A DNA stretch of 64,000 bases from Streptomyces camelliae (GCF_027625935.1 NZ_CP115300.1:5952001-6016000), one strand, 5' to 3'; positions 48,871 through 58,259 are shown, counted from the first letter of the stretch. Translations and numbers: made by a program. The notes: a model not told the origin generated them from the letters alone.

Positions 48871-51432
48871 GTGACCGCCGTCACTGACCAGGACCACACG
48901 GATCACACCGACCACATGGGGCGCATGGAGCGCATGGAGTACGGCATGGAGTACGACAGCAACGGCCGCGTGGAGCAGGGCGAGGGCACGGACACCGTGG
49001 GGGACCGCCGCGCCGGTGCGGACAGTACGGATACCAGGGCTGGGGCCGGGGCCGAGAACGCGGTGAGTGAGCCGTACGCGCGCGTGCGGGACGCCATGGA
49101 CACCCTGTACGACAACGACATCTACGAGCACGACATCTACGAGCACGACGGCTATGAGGAGGACGAGGGGGGCGAGGAGGACGAGGACCCGGAAACCGGC
49201 GATGGCGCCCGCCCTGACCTGTCGCGACGTCCGGACCTGGCCCCGACCTGGCTCCCGACCTCGGACCCGGCCTGGCGTCCGAGCCTGTCGAAGACCCCGG
49301 ATCAGGCCGCCGTCCCCACGCGCCCGCTCCCGCTCCCACTCCCGCCCCCGCACCCCCGTACCCCCGTCGGCCTCACCCCCCGCGAGCCCGCCACGGAGGC
49401 CGAACCCGGCCCCGGGGCGGCCGAGTCGGTCCGATCGGCCGAATCGGTCCGACCCGCCGAATCGGTTGGAGCCGTTGGAGCCGTTGGAGCGGTTGGATCA
49501 GTCGGGTTGCCTGAACGGGCCGGATCGCCGAAGTCGCTCGGATCGCCGAAGTCGGCCGGTTCGGCCGAGTCAGCCAGATTGCCGCATTCGGCGGACTCAC
49601 CGGACTCACCGGATTCACTAGACCCACGAGATTCACCAGATCCACAGGACTCACATCAGGACTCACCAGACTCACCAGACTCATCAGACTCACCGGACGC
49701 GGCGGAGTCGGCCGAGGCGTGGGACGACGGGCTCATCGCCCGACGGGTCACGGAGGCCACCGCCGCCGCCCTCGCCGCCGAACGCGCCTCCGTGCTGGAC
49801 GGAGCGGGCCGCGGCCCGGGCCACCAGACCCCCGCCCCGCTCGCGTACGACGGCCCGCTGCGCTCCCGCCTGGACGCCCTGCGCGAACTGGTCGGGCTCT
49901 CCCGCACCCGGCTGGACAGCCACACCCTCGCCGAGGCCGGCCGGGTCCTGGACGAGGCCGCCGCCCGTCGCAAGCTGTCCGGCCGCCACACCGTCGTCGC
50001 CATCGCGGGCGCGACCGGCAGCGGCAAGTCACAGCTGTTCAACGCCCTCGCCGGAGTGGCCATTTCGGAGACCGGGGTACGGCGTCCGACCACGGCCGCG
50101 CCCATCGCGTGCAGCTGGAGCGACGGCGCCGCGAGCCTCATCGACCGCCTCGGTATCCCGGGCCGGCTGCGCCGCCGTCCGCTGCAGAGCCCGGAGGCCG
50201 AGGCGCAGTTGCGCGGGCTGGTCCTGGTCGACCTGCCCGACCACGACTCCGCCGCCGTGGAGCACCGCAAGCAGGTCGACCGGATCCTGAAGCTGGTCGA
50301 CGCGATGATCTGGGTGGTCGACCCGGAGAAGTACGCCGACGCCGTGCTGCACGAGCGCTATCTGCGGCCCATGGCCGGCCACGCGGAGATCATGTTCGTC
50401 GTCCTCAACCAGGTCGACCGGCTCCCCGGCGAGGCCGCCGACCAGGTCCTCGACGATCTGCGGCGGCTGCTGGACGAGGACGGCATCGCCCTCGGCGAGC
50501 ACGGCGAACCCGGCGCCACCGTGCTGGCGCTGTCCGCGCTCACCGGCGAGGGCGTCGACGAACTGCGCGAGTCGCTCGGTCAGTTCGTGGCGGAGCGCGG
50601 CGCGGCGGCCCGCCGGGTCGCGGCCGACGTCGACGCCGCCGCGGCCGAACTACGGCCCGTCTACGTGACCGGGCACCGGGCAGGCCTGAGCGAGGACGCG
50701 CGCGAGGAGTTCGCCGCGCGGCTCGCGGACGCGGTGGGCGCCACCGCGGCGGGCGATGCCGCCGAACGCGCCTGGCTGCGCAACGCCAACCGGGCCTGCG
50801 GCACGCCCTGGCTGCGGCTGTGGCACTGGTACCGGCGCCGCGGCGAGTCCGCCACGGGCCGCCACCTGGTGCGAACCCAGACCGACGAGGAGGCCACGGC
50901 TCGCCAGCGCGTGGAACAGGCGGTCCGTACGGTGTCCGACCGGGCCTCGGCCGGGCTGCCGACGCCCTGGGCGCAGGCGGTGCGCGAGGCGGCCGTACGC
51001 GGCTCCCAGGGGCTGTCCGAGGCGCTGGACGAGCTGGCCGGGCGGGCTGGTCTGCCGCCGGGGCGCCCGCCGCGGCCGGGGTGGTGGCCGGCGGCGGTGC
51101 TGGTGCAGGCGGCGATGACGCTGTTGCAGGTCGTGGGCGGCCTGTGGCTGACGGGCCAGATCGCCGGTGTCATGGCGCCCAACCTGGGGATTCCGGTGCT
51201 GCTGATGGTGTGCGGGATCATCGGCGGGCCGCTGGTGGAGTGGGGCTGCCGGATGGCCGCGAGAGGCCCGGCCCGGCGCTACGGCCAGGACGCGGAACGG
51301 CGCCTGCGGGAGGCAGCCGCGGGCTGCGGCCGGGCCCGGGTGCTGGATCCGGTGGCGGCGGAGCTGTTGCGCTACCGGGAGGTGCGCGAGCAGTACGGGC
51401 GGGTGATGCGGACCGGGGTGGGGGTCGGGTGA
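48871..51432 (+). CDS. dynB: Membrane-associated dynamin-like GTPase, probable DynB-type
   Basis: The protein has 853 residues from a GTG three bases after the previous stop. The first 290 residues are low complexity: acidic with repeated Y-E-H-D, then proline-rich, then a long S-P-D/D-S-P-D-S serine-aspartate tract. The G domain starts near residue 370 with VVAIAGATGSGKSQLFNALAG, then GVRRPTTAAPIACSW and LVLVDLPDHDSAAVEH, and the N-x-x-D-like NQVDRLPG. Two membrane segments near residues 750-800 (AAVLVQAAMTLLQVVGG; GIPVLLMVCGIIGGPLV) suit a DynB-like membrane partner. The disordered N-terminus is far longer than the GTPase needs. Confidence 0.75.
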   Translation: MTAVTDQDHTDHTDHMGRMERMEYGMEYDSNGRVEQGEGTDTVGDRRAGADSTDTRAGAGAENAVSEPYARVRDAMDTLYDNDIYEHDIYEHDGYEEDEGGEEDEDPETGDGARPDLSRRPDLAPTWLPTSDPAWRPSLSKTPDQAAVPTRPLPLPLPPPHPRTPVGLTPREPATEAEPGPGAAESVRSAESVRPAESVGAVGAVGAVGSVGLPERAGSPKSLGSPKSAGSAESARLPHSADSPDSPDSLDPRDSPDPQDSHQDSPDSPDSSDSPDAAESAEAWDDGLIARRVTEATAAALAAERASVLDGAGRGPGHQTPAPLAYDGPLRSRLDALRELVGLSRTRLDSHTLAEAGRVLDEAAARRKLSGRHTVVAIAGATGSGKSQLFNALAGVAISETGVRRPTTAAPIACSWSDGAASLIDRLGIPGRLRRRPLQSPEAEAQLRGLVLVDLPDHDSAAVEHRKQVDRILKLVDAMIWVVDPEKYADAVLHERYLRPMAGHAEIMFVVLNQVDRLPGEAADQVLDDLRRLLDEDGIALGEHGEPGATVLALSALTGEGVDELRESLGQFVAERGAAARRVAADVDAAAAELRPVYVTGHRAGLSEDAREEFAARLADAVGATAAGDAAERAWLRNANRACGTPWLRLWHWYRRRGESATGRHLVRTQTDEEATARQRVEQAVRTVSDRASAGLPTPWAQAVREAAVRGSQGLSEALDELAGRAGLPPGRPPRPGWWPAAVLVQAAMTLLQVVGGLWLTGQIAGVMAPNLGIPVLLMVCGIIGGPLVEWGCRMAARGPARRYGQDAERRLREAAAGCGRARVLDPVAAELLRYREVREQYGRVMRTGVGVG

Positions 51433-51495
51433 GGGGGTGTCCATTGACGTGGGGTGAACGGCGTTTCCCCTGCTCCGGGGTGTGAGTGAGGGAGC

Positions 51496-51556
51496 TGTGG
51501 ACGAGGATCACTCGTCCGGGTGACGGAGTTTTCCACAGGTGGGGTGGTCGTCCACA
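51496..51556. promoter_or_regulatory. Three DnaA-box-like sequences upstream of ssbB
   Basis: TCGTCCACA occurs at 51548-51556 (plus) and at 51496-51504 (minus, read as TGTGGACGA), and TTTTCCACA at 51529-51537. Each differs by one base from the Streptomyces DnaA box TTGTCCACA. They lie 154-214 bases before the ssbB start. They may link ssbB expression to replication, or be part of a small DnaA titration site. Confidence 0.5.
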
Positions 51557-51709
51557 GAGCTCAGCGGGCCCGGCCCGGCGGCGGCAGTCTGGGGGTGGCG
51601 GCGATCGCGGTGCGGTCGCCGGACGTACCAGACACAGCCGTACGGGGCGGGCCCGTACGCGTGCCGCCCGCCGGCCGGAGCGCGCCGGGCGGGGGAGGGG
51701 AGCGAGGAC

Positions 51710-52198
51710 ATGAACGAGACCATCGTCTGCGTGGTGGGGAACGTGGCGACCCAGCCGGTGTACCGGGAGCTGGCGGCGGGCCCCTCGGTCCGGTTCCGGC
51801 TGGCGGTGACCGCCCGCTACTGGGACCGGGAGAAGAGCGCCTGGACGGACGGGCACACCAACTTCTTCACGGTGTGGGCGAACCGGCAGCTCGCGGTCAA
51901 CGTGAAGGCGTCGGTGGAGGTGGGCCAGCCCGTCGTCGTCCAGGGCCGGCTGAAGGTGCGCACGGAGGTGCGTGACGGGCAGCAGCAGTGGGCCTCCGCC
52001 GACATCGACGCCGTGGCGATCGGCCACGACCTCTCGCGCGGTACGGCGGCCTTCCAGCGCGCGGCCAGGCCGGAGACGCAGCCGACGGCACCGAGGCCGG
52101 AGCCGAACTGGGAGACACCGCGCCCGGCGGACCCCGCGGCCGAAGCCGCTGAACAGCCGCGGCCCCAACGGACGCGGGAGCCGGCGTTGGTGACGTGA
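51710..52198 (+). CDS. ssbB: Single-strand DNA-binding protein SsbB (second SSB paralogue)
   Basis: The protein has 162 residues with GGGGAGCGAGG before the ATG. The OB fold reads MNETIVCVVGNVATQPVYRE, VRFRLAVTARYWDRE and NFFTVWANRQLAVNVKASV, then PVVVQGRLKVRTE. The C-terminal tail is proline/glutamate-rich and ends EPALVT, without the acidic D-D-I-P-F tip of the replicative SsbA, so it should not recruit the usual partners. In S. coelicolor, SsbB is needed for chromosome segregation in sporulation. Its position after two septation-type GTPases supports the assignment. Confidence 0.88.
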   Translation: MNETIVCVVGNVATQPVYRELAAGPSVRFRLAVTARYWDREKSAWTDGHTNFFTVWANRQLAVNVKASVEVGQPVVVQGRLKVRTEVRDGQQQWASADIDAVAIGHDLSRGTAAFQRAARPETQPTAPRPEPNWETPRPADPAAEAAEQPRPQRTREPALVT

Positions 52199-52459
52199 TG
52201 TCGGTGGTCGGCCCCGGCAGGTGTGGGGACGCCGTCCGACCACCCAACACCCCGCCCGAACCGGTGGATTTGTCGATATGCGCAGCTCATGGACGGTCCC
52301 GGCGATAACGATTCCGGATCGGATCGGCCATCGGATCATCCGACCGGCAGGAGAGGCTCCGCGTGATCCATAAGATGCCGGGCATGCCCCTCGGGGCCGC
52401 CGATTCTGCTGGTGGGACCGTCCCCCACGTCCAACGGGTCCTGCTCGAAGGGGAATTCT

Positions 52460-53866
52460 GTGCTTCCTGCGTTCTCTGGGTTCCGCCGGTCCGCCCTCGT
52501 GGCCCGCCTGGCCGCCGCCGCGACGGTGTCCGGCATCGCGGCGGCCGGTGTGCTGTCCGGCGCCGGCACGGCCGTGGCCGAGGGGATATCGCAGGCCGAG
52601 GGCGGCGCGACGGCCACGATCAACGGCCTGAAGACCTACGGCGAGGCCGTGGTCCACGAGGCCGGCGGCGAACAGCGGGTGGCGGCGGGCCTGTTCGAGA
52701 TGTCCGTCGACGGCGGCGGAACCCTGCAGACGTACTGCGTCGACCTGCACAACCCCACCCAGCGCGACGCCCACTACCAGGAGACACCCTGGAGCGGCAC
52801 CTCGCTGGGCACCAACAAGAAGGCCGGCAAGATCCGCTGGATCCTGCAGAACTCCTACCCCCAGGTCAACGACCTCGCCGCGCTGGCCCGCAAGGCGGGC
52901 GCCGGCAACCTCACCGAGCAGGACGCGGCGGCCGGCACCCAGGTGGCGATCTGGCGCTACTCCGACGGTGCGAAGGTCGACGCCGTCGATCCGCAGGCCG
53001 AGAAACTCGCCGACTACCTGGAGAAGAGCGCCCGCGACCTCGCCGAGCCGCAGGCCTCCCTCACCCTGGACCCGCCGGCGGTCTCCGGCCGGCCGGGCGA
53101 TCTGCTGGGCCCGGTGACGGTGCACACCAACGCGTCCGGTGTCGCGGTCAGCGGGCCGGCGGACGCGGCGACCACCGGGGTGCGGATCATCGACAAGACC
53201 GGCAAGGTGATGACGACCGCGAAGAACGGCAGCCGGCTGTACTTCGACATCCCCGAGGACGCGGCGGACGGCACGGCCCAGCTGACCGTGCAAGCATCCA
53301 CCACCGTCCCGACGGGCCGTGCCTTCACCTCCGACAGCCGCAGCCAGACCCAGATCCTGGCCGGTTCCAGCGAGTCCACGGTGTCCGCGACCGCGAGTGC
53401 CAACTGGGCGGCCGAGGGCGCGATACCGGCGGTGTCGGCGCGCAAGAACTGCGCCAAGGACGGCGTGGACATCACCGCGTCCAACAGCGGGGACAAGCCC
53501 TTCACCTTCGAGCTGATGGGCGCCGAGCACACCATCCCGGCGGGCGCCACCCGCACGGTGACGGTCCCGCTCCAGGAGGACCAGGCCTACGACTTCACGA
53601 TCACCGGCCCGAACGGCTTCGCCCACCGCTTCACCGGTGTCCTCGACTGCAAGACCCAGGGCGCGATCACGACCGAGCAGGCCAGGATCCACAACGACCC
53701 CCGCCCCGCCACGATCGGCGGCACCACGGCCCCCGACACCAACCTCGCCGCGACAGGCGGCTCCGCGATCACCCCCCTGATCGCCGGCGCGGCCATCGGC
53801 TTGGTCGTCATCGGCGGCGCGGTCCTGGTGATCCTGCGCCAGCGCGAACAGCGGAACGACTCATGA
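52460..53866 (+). CDS. Sortase-anchored thioester-domain (TQXA) surface protein
   Basis: The protein has 468 residues from GTG with AAGGGG upstream. After a signal peptide comes the thioester domain, with cysteine in LQTYCVDLHNPTQ and the partner glutamine in AAGTQVAIWRYSDG. This Cys-Gln pair forms an internal thioester in adhesins of Gram-positive bacteria that can bind covalently to host or surface amines. A beta-sandwich region follows (VSGRPGDLLGPVTVHTNAS). The end has LAATGG, then a hydrophobic helix and R-Q-R-E-Q-R, the LAXTG class E sortase signal. It probably projects from the cell wall of hyphae. The role in a soil organism is unknown. Confidence 0.9.
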   Translation: MLPAFSGFRRSALVARLAAAATVSGIAAAGVLSGAGTAVAEGISQAEGGATATINGLKTYGEAVVHEAGGEQRVAAGLFEMSVDGGGTLQTYCVDLHNPTQRDAHYQETPWSGTSLGTNKKAGKIRWILQNSYPQVNDLAALARKAGAGNLTEQDAAAGTQVAIWRYSDGAKVDAVDPQAEKLADYLEKSARDLAEPQASLTLDPPAVSGRPGDLLGPVTVHTNASGVAVSGPADAATTGVRIIDKTGKVMTTAKNGSRLYFDIPEDAADGTAQLTVQASTTVPTGRAFTSDSRSQTQILAGSSESTVSATASANWAAEGAIPAVSARKNCAKDGVDITASNSGDKPFTFELMGAEHTIPAGATRTVTVPLQEDQAYDFTITGPNGFAHRFTGVLDCKTQGAITTEQARIHNDPRPATIGGTTAPDTNLAATGGSAITPLIAGAAIGLVVIGGAVLVILRQREQRNDS

Positions 53867-53903
53867 CCATCCCCGACAGCGCCGGACCAGCCACCCTCAC
53901 CAG

Positions 53904-53979
53904 CCACGAAGCCCCAGGTCAGGCGTCAGCCACCTAACGGTTTTCCGCCCAGGGGCGGCCGTACGGCAAGATGGGGTGT
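53904..53979 (+). repeat. Left copy of a 76-bp segment flanking the 6-kb island
   Basis: It aligns without gaps to 59894-59969, exactly 5,990 bases away: 17 of 18 at the start (CCACGAAGCCCCAGGTCA), about half in the middle, and all 15 at the end (GGCAAGATGGGGTGT). By eye, 54 of 76 positions match. Confidence 0.85.
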
Positions 53980-54004
53980 TACTTGCCAGGGGAGGGCATG
54001 AAAA

Positions 54005-54041
54005 GGCCCCTCACCAGCAGTTTCCTTGCCGATGAGGGGCC
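54005..54041. terminator. Inverted repeat, possible terminator after the surface-protein gene
   Basis: GGCCCCTCA (54005-54013) and TGAGGGGCC (54033-54041) form a nine-base stem with a 19-base loop. The region 53938-54207 otherwise shows no gene. Confidence 0.5.
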
Positions 54042-54207
54042 GTGTTGGGCAGCTTGGCCCGTCTGTGGGCCGTCGGCGGGGGAGGAGCGCTTCAGGAACC
54101 GATTGCGGGTGGCTCGCCGGCCGGGCTTCCGAGGCCGAGGTCGGCGCGCATCACGGCGCGCATACCTTCCCAACGCTGCCAAAGCCGAACGAAGTCTGCC
54201 CGTATTT

Positions 54208-54883
54208 CGTTGAATGAGCTTCTTCAGCGTTGCCGCTCCAGGGCGAGGACGGCTTTGGCGATTGACGTCATGCGGATTGGATCGCATCGGGATCTGCGGA
54301 AGATCCGCCATGCCTTCAGGCACGCCACGCCGCGCTCGACCGATGCCCGTGCCGCGGCCAGGGCCCGGTTGACGGTCTTCTCGGTGGGGGTGAGTTCCTG
54401 CAAGGCCCTGCGTTTGATGGCGGTACAAACTCAGGGGCCGCCGCCCTGGTAGGCGAGATCGGCCAGGATGGGGACGCCCTGGCGCTCGCAGATGCGGATG
54501 ATCCGGTGGGTGCGGGCAGCGGTCAGGTCGTGAGCTCGGCCCGGCAATGCGGGTGACAGCCACAGCAGTCGGCCGTCCGGATCGGTGACCACCTGCACGT
54601 TCACGCCGTGCCGACGGTGCTTGTGGGAGGAGTCGGCCCGGCTGTCACCGACCCGGTCGCACTCGGCGAGAGTGCCGTCCAGTAGGACGAAGTCCACATC
54701 GGCCTCGCGCAGGACCTTCAGCAGACCCGGCGCACGTTCGGCGAGCAGGTGGATGACCAACGAGGCCCCCGAGCATCGTGGTTGAGTCGTCAGACATCTC
54801 GATCAACAGCTCGGGGGCCTCGCTCGTTGCGCTTCGTGGACCGTCACCTGATCGGTGGCCAGCTCGAAGAAGCTCATTCAACG
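54208..54883 (-). mobile_element. Internally deleted insertion sequence with perfect 17-bp terminal inverted repeats
   Basis: CGTTGAATGAGCTTCTT (54208-54224) is the exact inverted complement of AAGAAGCTCATTCAACG (54867-54883). The 676 bases between them carry the C-terminal two thirds of an IS5-like transposase on the minus strand, whose stop abuts the left repeat. The N-terminal coding part is missing and replaced by a palindromic segment (CGAGGCCCCCGAGC at 54761-54774, inverse at 54809-54822). It could only move if a full-length relative supplied transposase. Confidence 0.82.
54224..54760 (-). pseudogene. IS5-family-like transposase remnant (N-terminally truncated, frameshifted)
   Basis: The readable part is VIHLLAERAPGLLKVLREAD, then FVLLDGTLAECDRVGDSRAD with a DDE aspartate, KHRRHGVNVQVVTDPDGRLL, LPGRAHDLTAARTHRI and VPILADLAYQGGGP. 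A frameshift then leads to RALAAARAPVERGVA-like sequence and TSIAKAVLALERQR before the stop at the left terminal repeat. The pattern matches short DDE transposases common in Streptomyces. The N-terminal helix-turn-helix region is absent. Confidence 0.82.
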
Positions 54884-55398
54884 TCGTTGACCGTTCAGAC
54901 GGGACCGGAGGCGGTAGCCGCCCCATAGGATCGGTCGCCCATGAACGCCCCCGTCCGAGGCCCTCAGAGCCATCACCTCAGTTGGAAAGCGTGGGCCTGC
55001 TCCTGCGGTAGTGCCGTACTCAGTGCGCGGCCGACGCAGGCAGGTCTCTCCTTGGCCATCGACGAAGCCCGACCGTTGGTTAGGTCCCGGACTGTACCCG
55101 GGCCGCCCCCAGACAGAGCCGGGGATGCAGCTGCTCTTTAGAGCTGGACACCTCGGAAGCCGGCCGCGCGTCTGAGACCTTAGCCATGCGCACTGACAAC
55201 GCGCCCCTACGAGCACAACCTCTGACACTGTGCGGCTCGCACCACGAGCGCACCAGATCGGACGGGAACAGCGGGGAATCACGGTGAACGCGGTCAAGCC
55301 CTATGAGGCCCGCCCTGACCGTTCGCCCAGGTCAGTGCCCGATCCGCCCCCGAAGGATCGCAGCTTCCCGAGCTGAGAGTCCGGCTCTACCCAGCGTC
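54884..55398. other. 515-base stretch without a recognisable gene
   Basis: Reading frames are short and not protein-like on either strand. I see no RNA gene or clear repeat. It is likely decayed accessory DNA between two insertion sequences. Confidence 0.5.
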
Positions 55399-55665
55399 TC
55401 AGGTTCGCTGTAGATGAATCCGCATCTCTTCGATCAAGGCTGTCCGGGCCTGGCGGGCAGCTCGCCAGGCCCGGACGTACTCCGAGGAGTCTGGGGCGTG
55501 TCCAGCAACCACCGTGTCATGGAAATCGAGCACGCTGAGGGTGGCGCGGCCTGCCTTATCGACGAGCGTCCGTTGCGCCACCCGTTCCAGATGTTGCTGT
55601 GCCGCGTACACGCCGTGCCCTCCGACCGAGACGTGCCCCGTGCCTGCTGTACGGCGGCGCAGCAC
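55399..55665 (-). pseudogene. Short remnant-like reading frame, unrecognised
   Basis: The segment AQQHLERVAQRTLVDKAGRA, then TLSVLDFHDTVVAGHAPDSS and YVRAWRAARQARTALIEEM, looks like part of a helical protein on the minus strand. A protein-like stretch in another frame just upstream (ARSAVALWELERRHWRLADS) suggests a frameshifted gene extending to about 55735. No start with a ribosome-binding site was found. I do not recognise a family. Confidence 0.35.
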
Positions 55666-56020
55666 GGGAGTCCGCCAACCGCCAGTGCCTGCGTTCCAGT
55701 TCCCACAGTGCCACCGCAGACCTGGCGATCACCTCTAAGAGCGTGAGTTGACACCTGAAGCATCTTTACAGACCGTCACATGTCGGGCACGCTTCGCCCA
55801 TGAAACCTGCACGGCGTTCAGCGATCGCTTCGCTGTACGTTCTTCTTGCCTGCACGCTCGCCGGTTGCAGCAGCGGCTCGCATAAGACCAGTAGTCTCCC
55901 GAACATTGCCGCCAGGGGCATAACGCCAACGCCCGCGAACGTACCCGGCACAGTCGGCTATCTCTACGCAGACGGAAGCGAAGTCGACGGGACTGCTGCA
56001 TGATCGGGTGACAGCGGGGT

Positions 56021-56911
56021 TTATGCAGCCACAGCTGCGGGTGGGGTCATGATGGTCTCGTACTCGACGGGGGTCAATCGGCCCAGGCGTCGTTGCCGTC
56101 GGCGCCGGTGGTAGGTCCGCTCGATCCAGGTGACGATCGCGATCCGCAACTCCTGGCGGGTGGCCCAGACGCGGCGGTCGAGGACGTTCTTCTGCAGCAG
56201 TGCGAAGAAGCTCTCCATTGCGGCGTTGTCGCCGGCGGCCCCGACCCGGCCCATTGAGCCGACCAGGCCGTGCCGGGTGAGGGCTGCGGCAACCTTGCGG
56301 GAGCGGAATTGCGATCCGCGGTCGGAGTGCACGATGCATTCAGCAGCGGGGCCGCGGCGGGCGACGGCGGACTCCAGCGCGGCCACCGCGAGGCGGGACT
56401 TCATCCGGGCGTCGATGGAATAGCCCACGATACGGCCGGAGTACACGTCCTTGACCGCGCACAGATACAGCTTGCCCTCGCCGGTCGCGTGCTCGGTGAT
56501 GTCCGTGAGCCACAACCGGTTCGGCCCGTCCGCGGTGAAGTTCCGCCGTACCAGGTCATCGTGGACTGGTGGCCCGGCTTTGGCGTTCTTCCCGCGGCCC
56601 CTGCGTTTGCCGAAGGCACTCCACCAGCCGTTGTCCCGGCAGATCCGCCAGGCGGTCCGCTCTGCCATCACCTCACCAGCGGCGCGGGCCTCGTCGAGAA
56701 GGAAGCGGTGCCCGAACTCGGGATCGTCGCGGTGCGCGTCGAACAGGGCGTTGGCCCGGTATGCCTCGGTCAGTTCGGCGTCGGTGGCGGGCCGGGCCAG
56801 CCACCGGTAGTAGGGCTGGCGGGCCAGCCCGAGCACCCGGCACGTCACCGCCACCGGCACCCGGTAAGGGGCATCGGCGGCGGCCAGCTCGCGGACGAGC
56901 GGGTACATCAT
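56021..56911 (-). CDS. IS3-family transposase OrfB (DDE integrase core)
   Basis: The protein has 296 residues. The N-terminal HTH_21-like part ([32 protein letters not shown]) precedes the rve domain, with catalytic residues in [11 protein letters not shown] (D), [12 protein letters not shown] (D) and [16 protein letters not shown] (E, with the D-N-A-x-M-E-S signature). It overlaps orfA by four bases at GCAAAATGATG. That sequence allows either reinitiation or a frameshift to make the OrfAB fusion used by this family. Confidence 0.95.
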   Translation of the reverse strand: MMYPLVRELAAADAPYRVPVAVTCRVLGLARQPYYRWLARPATDAELTEAYRANALFDAHRDDPEFGHRFLLDEARAAGEVMAERTAWRICRDNGWWSAFGKRRGRGKNAKAGPPVHDDLVRRNFTADGPNRLWLTDITEHATGEGKLYLCAVKDVYSGRIVGYSIDARMKSRLAVAALESAVARRGPAAECIVHSDRGSQFRSRKVAAALTRHGLVGSMGRVGAAGDNAAMESFFALLQKNVLDRRVWATRQELRIAIVTWIERTYHRRRRQRRLGRLTPVEYETIMTPPAAVAA

Positions 56912-57201
56912 TTTGCCGGCAGGTTCGCCTGCGACAGATACGCCGCAGCCCTTCTGAGCACCTCGTTCTCCTGCTCCAGCAACCGGATTCGCTTGCGGGC
57001 CTCGCGCAGCTCGGCCGACTCACCCGACGTCGTTGCGGGCCTGACGCCCTCATCGGTCTCGGCGCGGCGCAGCCACTTCGACAACGTGATCGGGTGGACG
57101 CCGAAGTCGGCGGCGATCTGTTCCAGCGTGACGCCGGGCTCGCGGTTGCGCGCGACCCGCACGACGTCCTTGCGGAACTCCTTCGGATACGGCTTGGGCA
57201 C
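56908..57201 (-). CDS. IS3-family transposase OrfA (helix-turn-helix)
   Basis: This 97-residue protein starts at GTG. The helix-turn-helix is YPKEFRKDVVRVARNREPGV, then TLEQIAADFGVHPITLSKWL. A leucine-zipper-like segment follows (AELREARKRIRLLEQENEVL) and ends [15 protein letters not shown]. It binds the terminal repeats and regulates transposition together with OrfB. Confidence 0.95.
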   Translation of the reverse strand: MPKPYPKEFRKDVVRVARNREPGVTLEQIAADFGVHPITLSKWLRRAETDEGVRPATTSGESAELREARKRIRLLEQENEVLRRAAAYLSQANLPAK

Positions 57202-58259
57202 TGCAACATCCTTCCAGGCCGCTTCTCAGCAAGCCAGGTCAGGTGTCACCAAACCCTGCAGCAGTCCCGACTATCTGGAGTGGCAGTCGGATGCGATGGG
57301 CACGTTTCAAGGCACTGGGTTGGATGCCACCGTCACGGGCAGCGTTCCGAACGAGCAAGTGTCCATCAGCAGAAGCAACTTCGACGGGCGGCTCAACGCC
57401 TCCACAGTCACGCTGTCATATATGGGGAACAGCGCCCACGGCGTCCTGTCCGGTGACACGCTGACCATAAACGTCGTCACCCGTGATGGCACCATCCGGC
57501 CGTTGACCTATCACCGAGCCTCCGACGGCGAGTACAACGTAGCTCTCGCCAAGCTGAAGGGCTCGGTCAGCCAGGCAAATGCCCAGGAGAACCTCGCCGA
57601 GAGCCAGGCCGGCGCAGTGCAGACGGTGGCCAAGGACTACCAGGCCGTGAGCGCCGATGAGTCCAGTCTGGGCAGCGACTTGACTAACTTGGGTAATGAC
57701 GTCACCAGCGCGGAAACCGACCTCACGAGCGAGCACACCGATGAGCAGAACGTGCTCACGGAGGCAAGAAGCGGTACGGACAACAGCAGCGTGTGCGGCG
57801 ATGCTTCAGGCGTCAGCGGAGACGCCTCTGGTGTCTCTGGCGATGCTTCAAGCTTCTCAGGGGACCTGCAGGGCATTACCACCGACCTGTCCACGCTGCA
57901 CGACGAAGCCACCAAACTCAGCAGTGATCTTCAGGCGCTGCTCAAGGTTGAACCGAGTTATGCGGGCGACGGAAGCAACCCGTCACCAAGCGATGTCCAG
58001 CGCGCTGTGTTCGGGGCCTCATCGGCAGCCTCCGAAGACGTGAAGGGGGCAAACCATGATATTGACCAAGAGAACGCGACCGTGGAAACCGCGTACGGAT
58101 ATGCGGCAGATGCCTCGAAAGCCGGGAACTGCGACGTCGCAGCCGACGGCCCCACGCCCATTGGACACATCTCGTCACCGTTCGACGGACAGAGCGGAGC
58201 CTCTGCCTGAGTAAAGAGCCGTGTCTACCGACCCTTGCACCAGCAATTGAGGAAGCCCT

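Larger units (their letters stand above)
55989..57268 (-). mobile_element. Complete IS3-family insertion sequence with GAC target duplication
   Basis: The element is 1,280 bases, bounded by inverted ends GGGACTGCTGCA (55989-56000) and TGCAGCAGTCCC (57257-57268), with further imperfect similarity inward. The target trinucleotide GAC is present on both sides (55986-55988 and 57269-57271). It holds overlapping orfA and orfB, both intact, on the minus strand. The intact reading frames and exact duplication indicate a recent, potentially active insertion. Confidence 0.93.
55800..58210 (+). pseudogene. Lipoprotein gene split by an IS3-family insertion
   Basis: The left part (55800-55988, 63 codons) encodes a lipoprotein signal with lipobox L-A-G-C (Cys23) and continues to VGYLYADGSEVD. 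The right part (57272-58210, 312 codons) resumes in the same frame with YLEWQSDAMGTFQGTGLD and ends with a stop. Removing the 1,280-base insertion and one GAC copy gives an uninterrupted 375-residue protein. It has an N-terminal beta region, a helical, coiled-coil-like middle (SADESSLGSDLTNLGNDVTS) and D-A-S-G-V-S-G repeats. Similar Streptomyces lipoproteins of unknown function exist from memory. As it stands only a truncated 67-residue product can be made. Confidence 0.9.

Noticed and set aside
52199-52459. Riboswitch upstream of the surface-protein gene
   Set aside because: GATCGG repeats and GC-rich stems are present, but no known riboswitch core could be recognised.
53863-53937. 24-codon frame overlapping the surface-protein stop (ATGA)
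   Set aside because: Weakly similar to a frame before the right 76-bp copy (both contain T-H/S-H-E-x-P-G), but this is explained by the DNA duplication; no evidence of translation.
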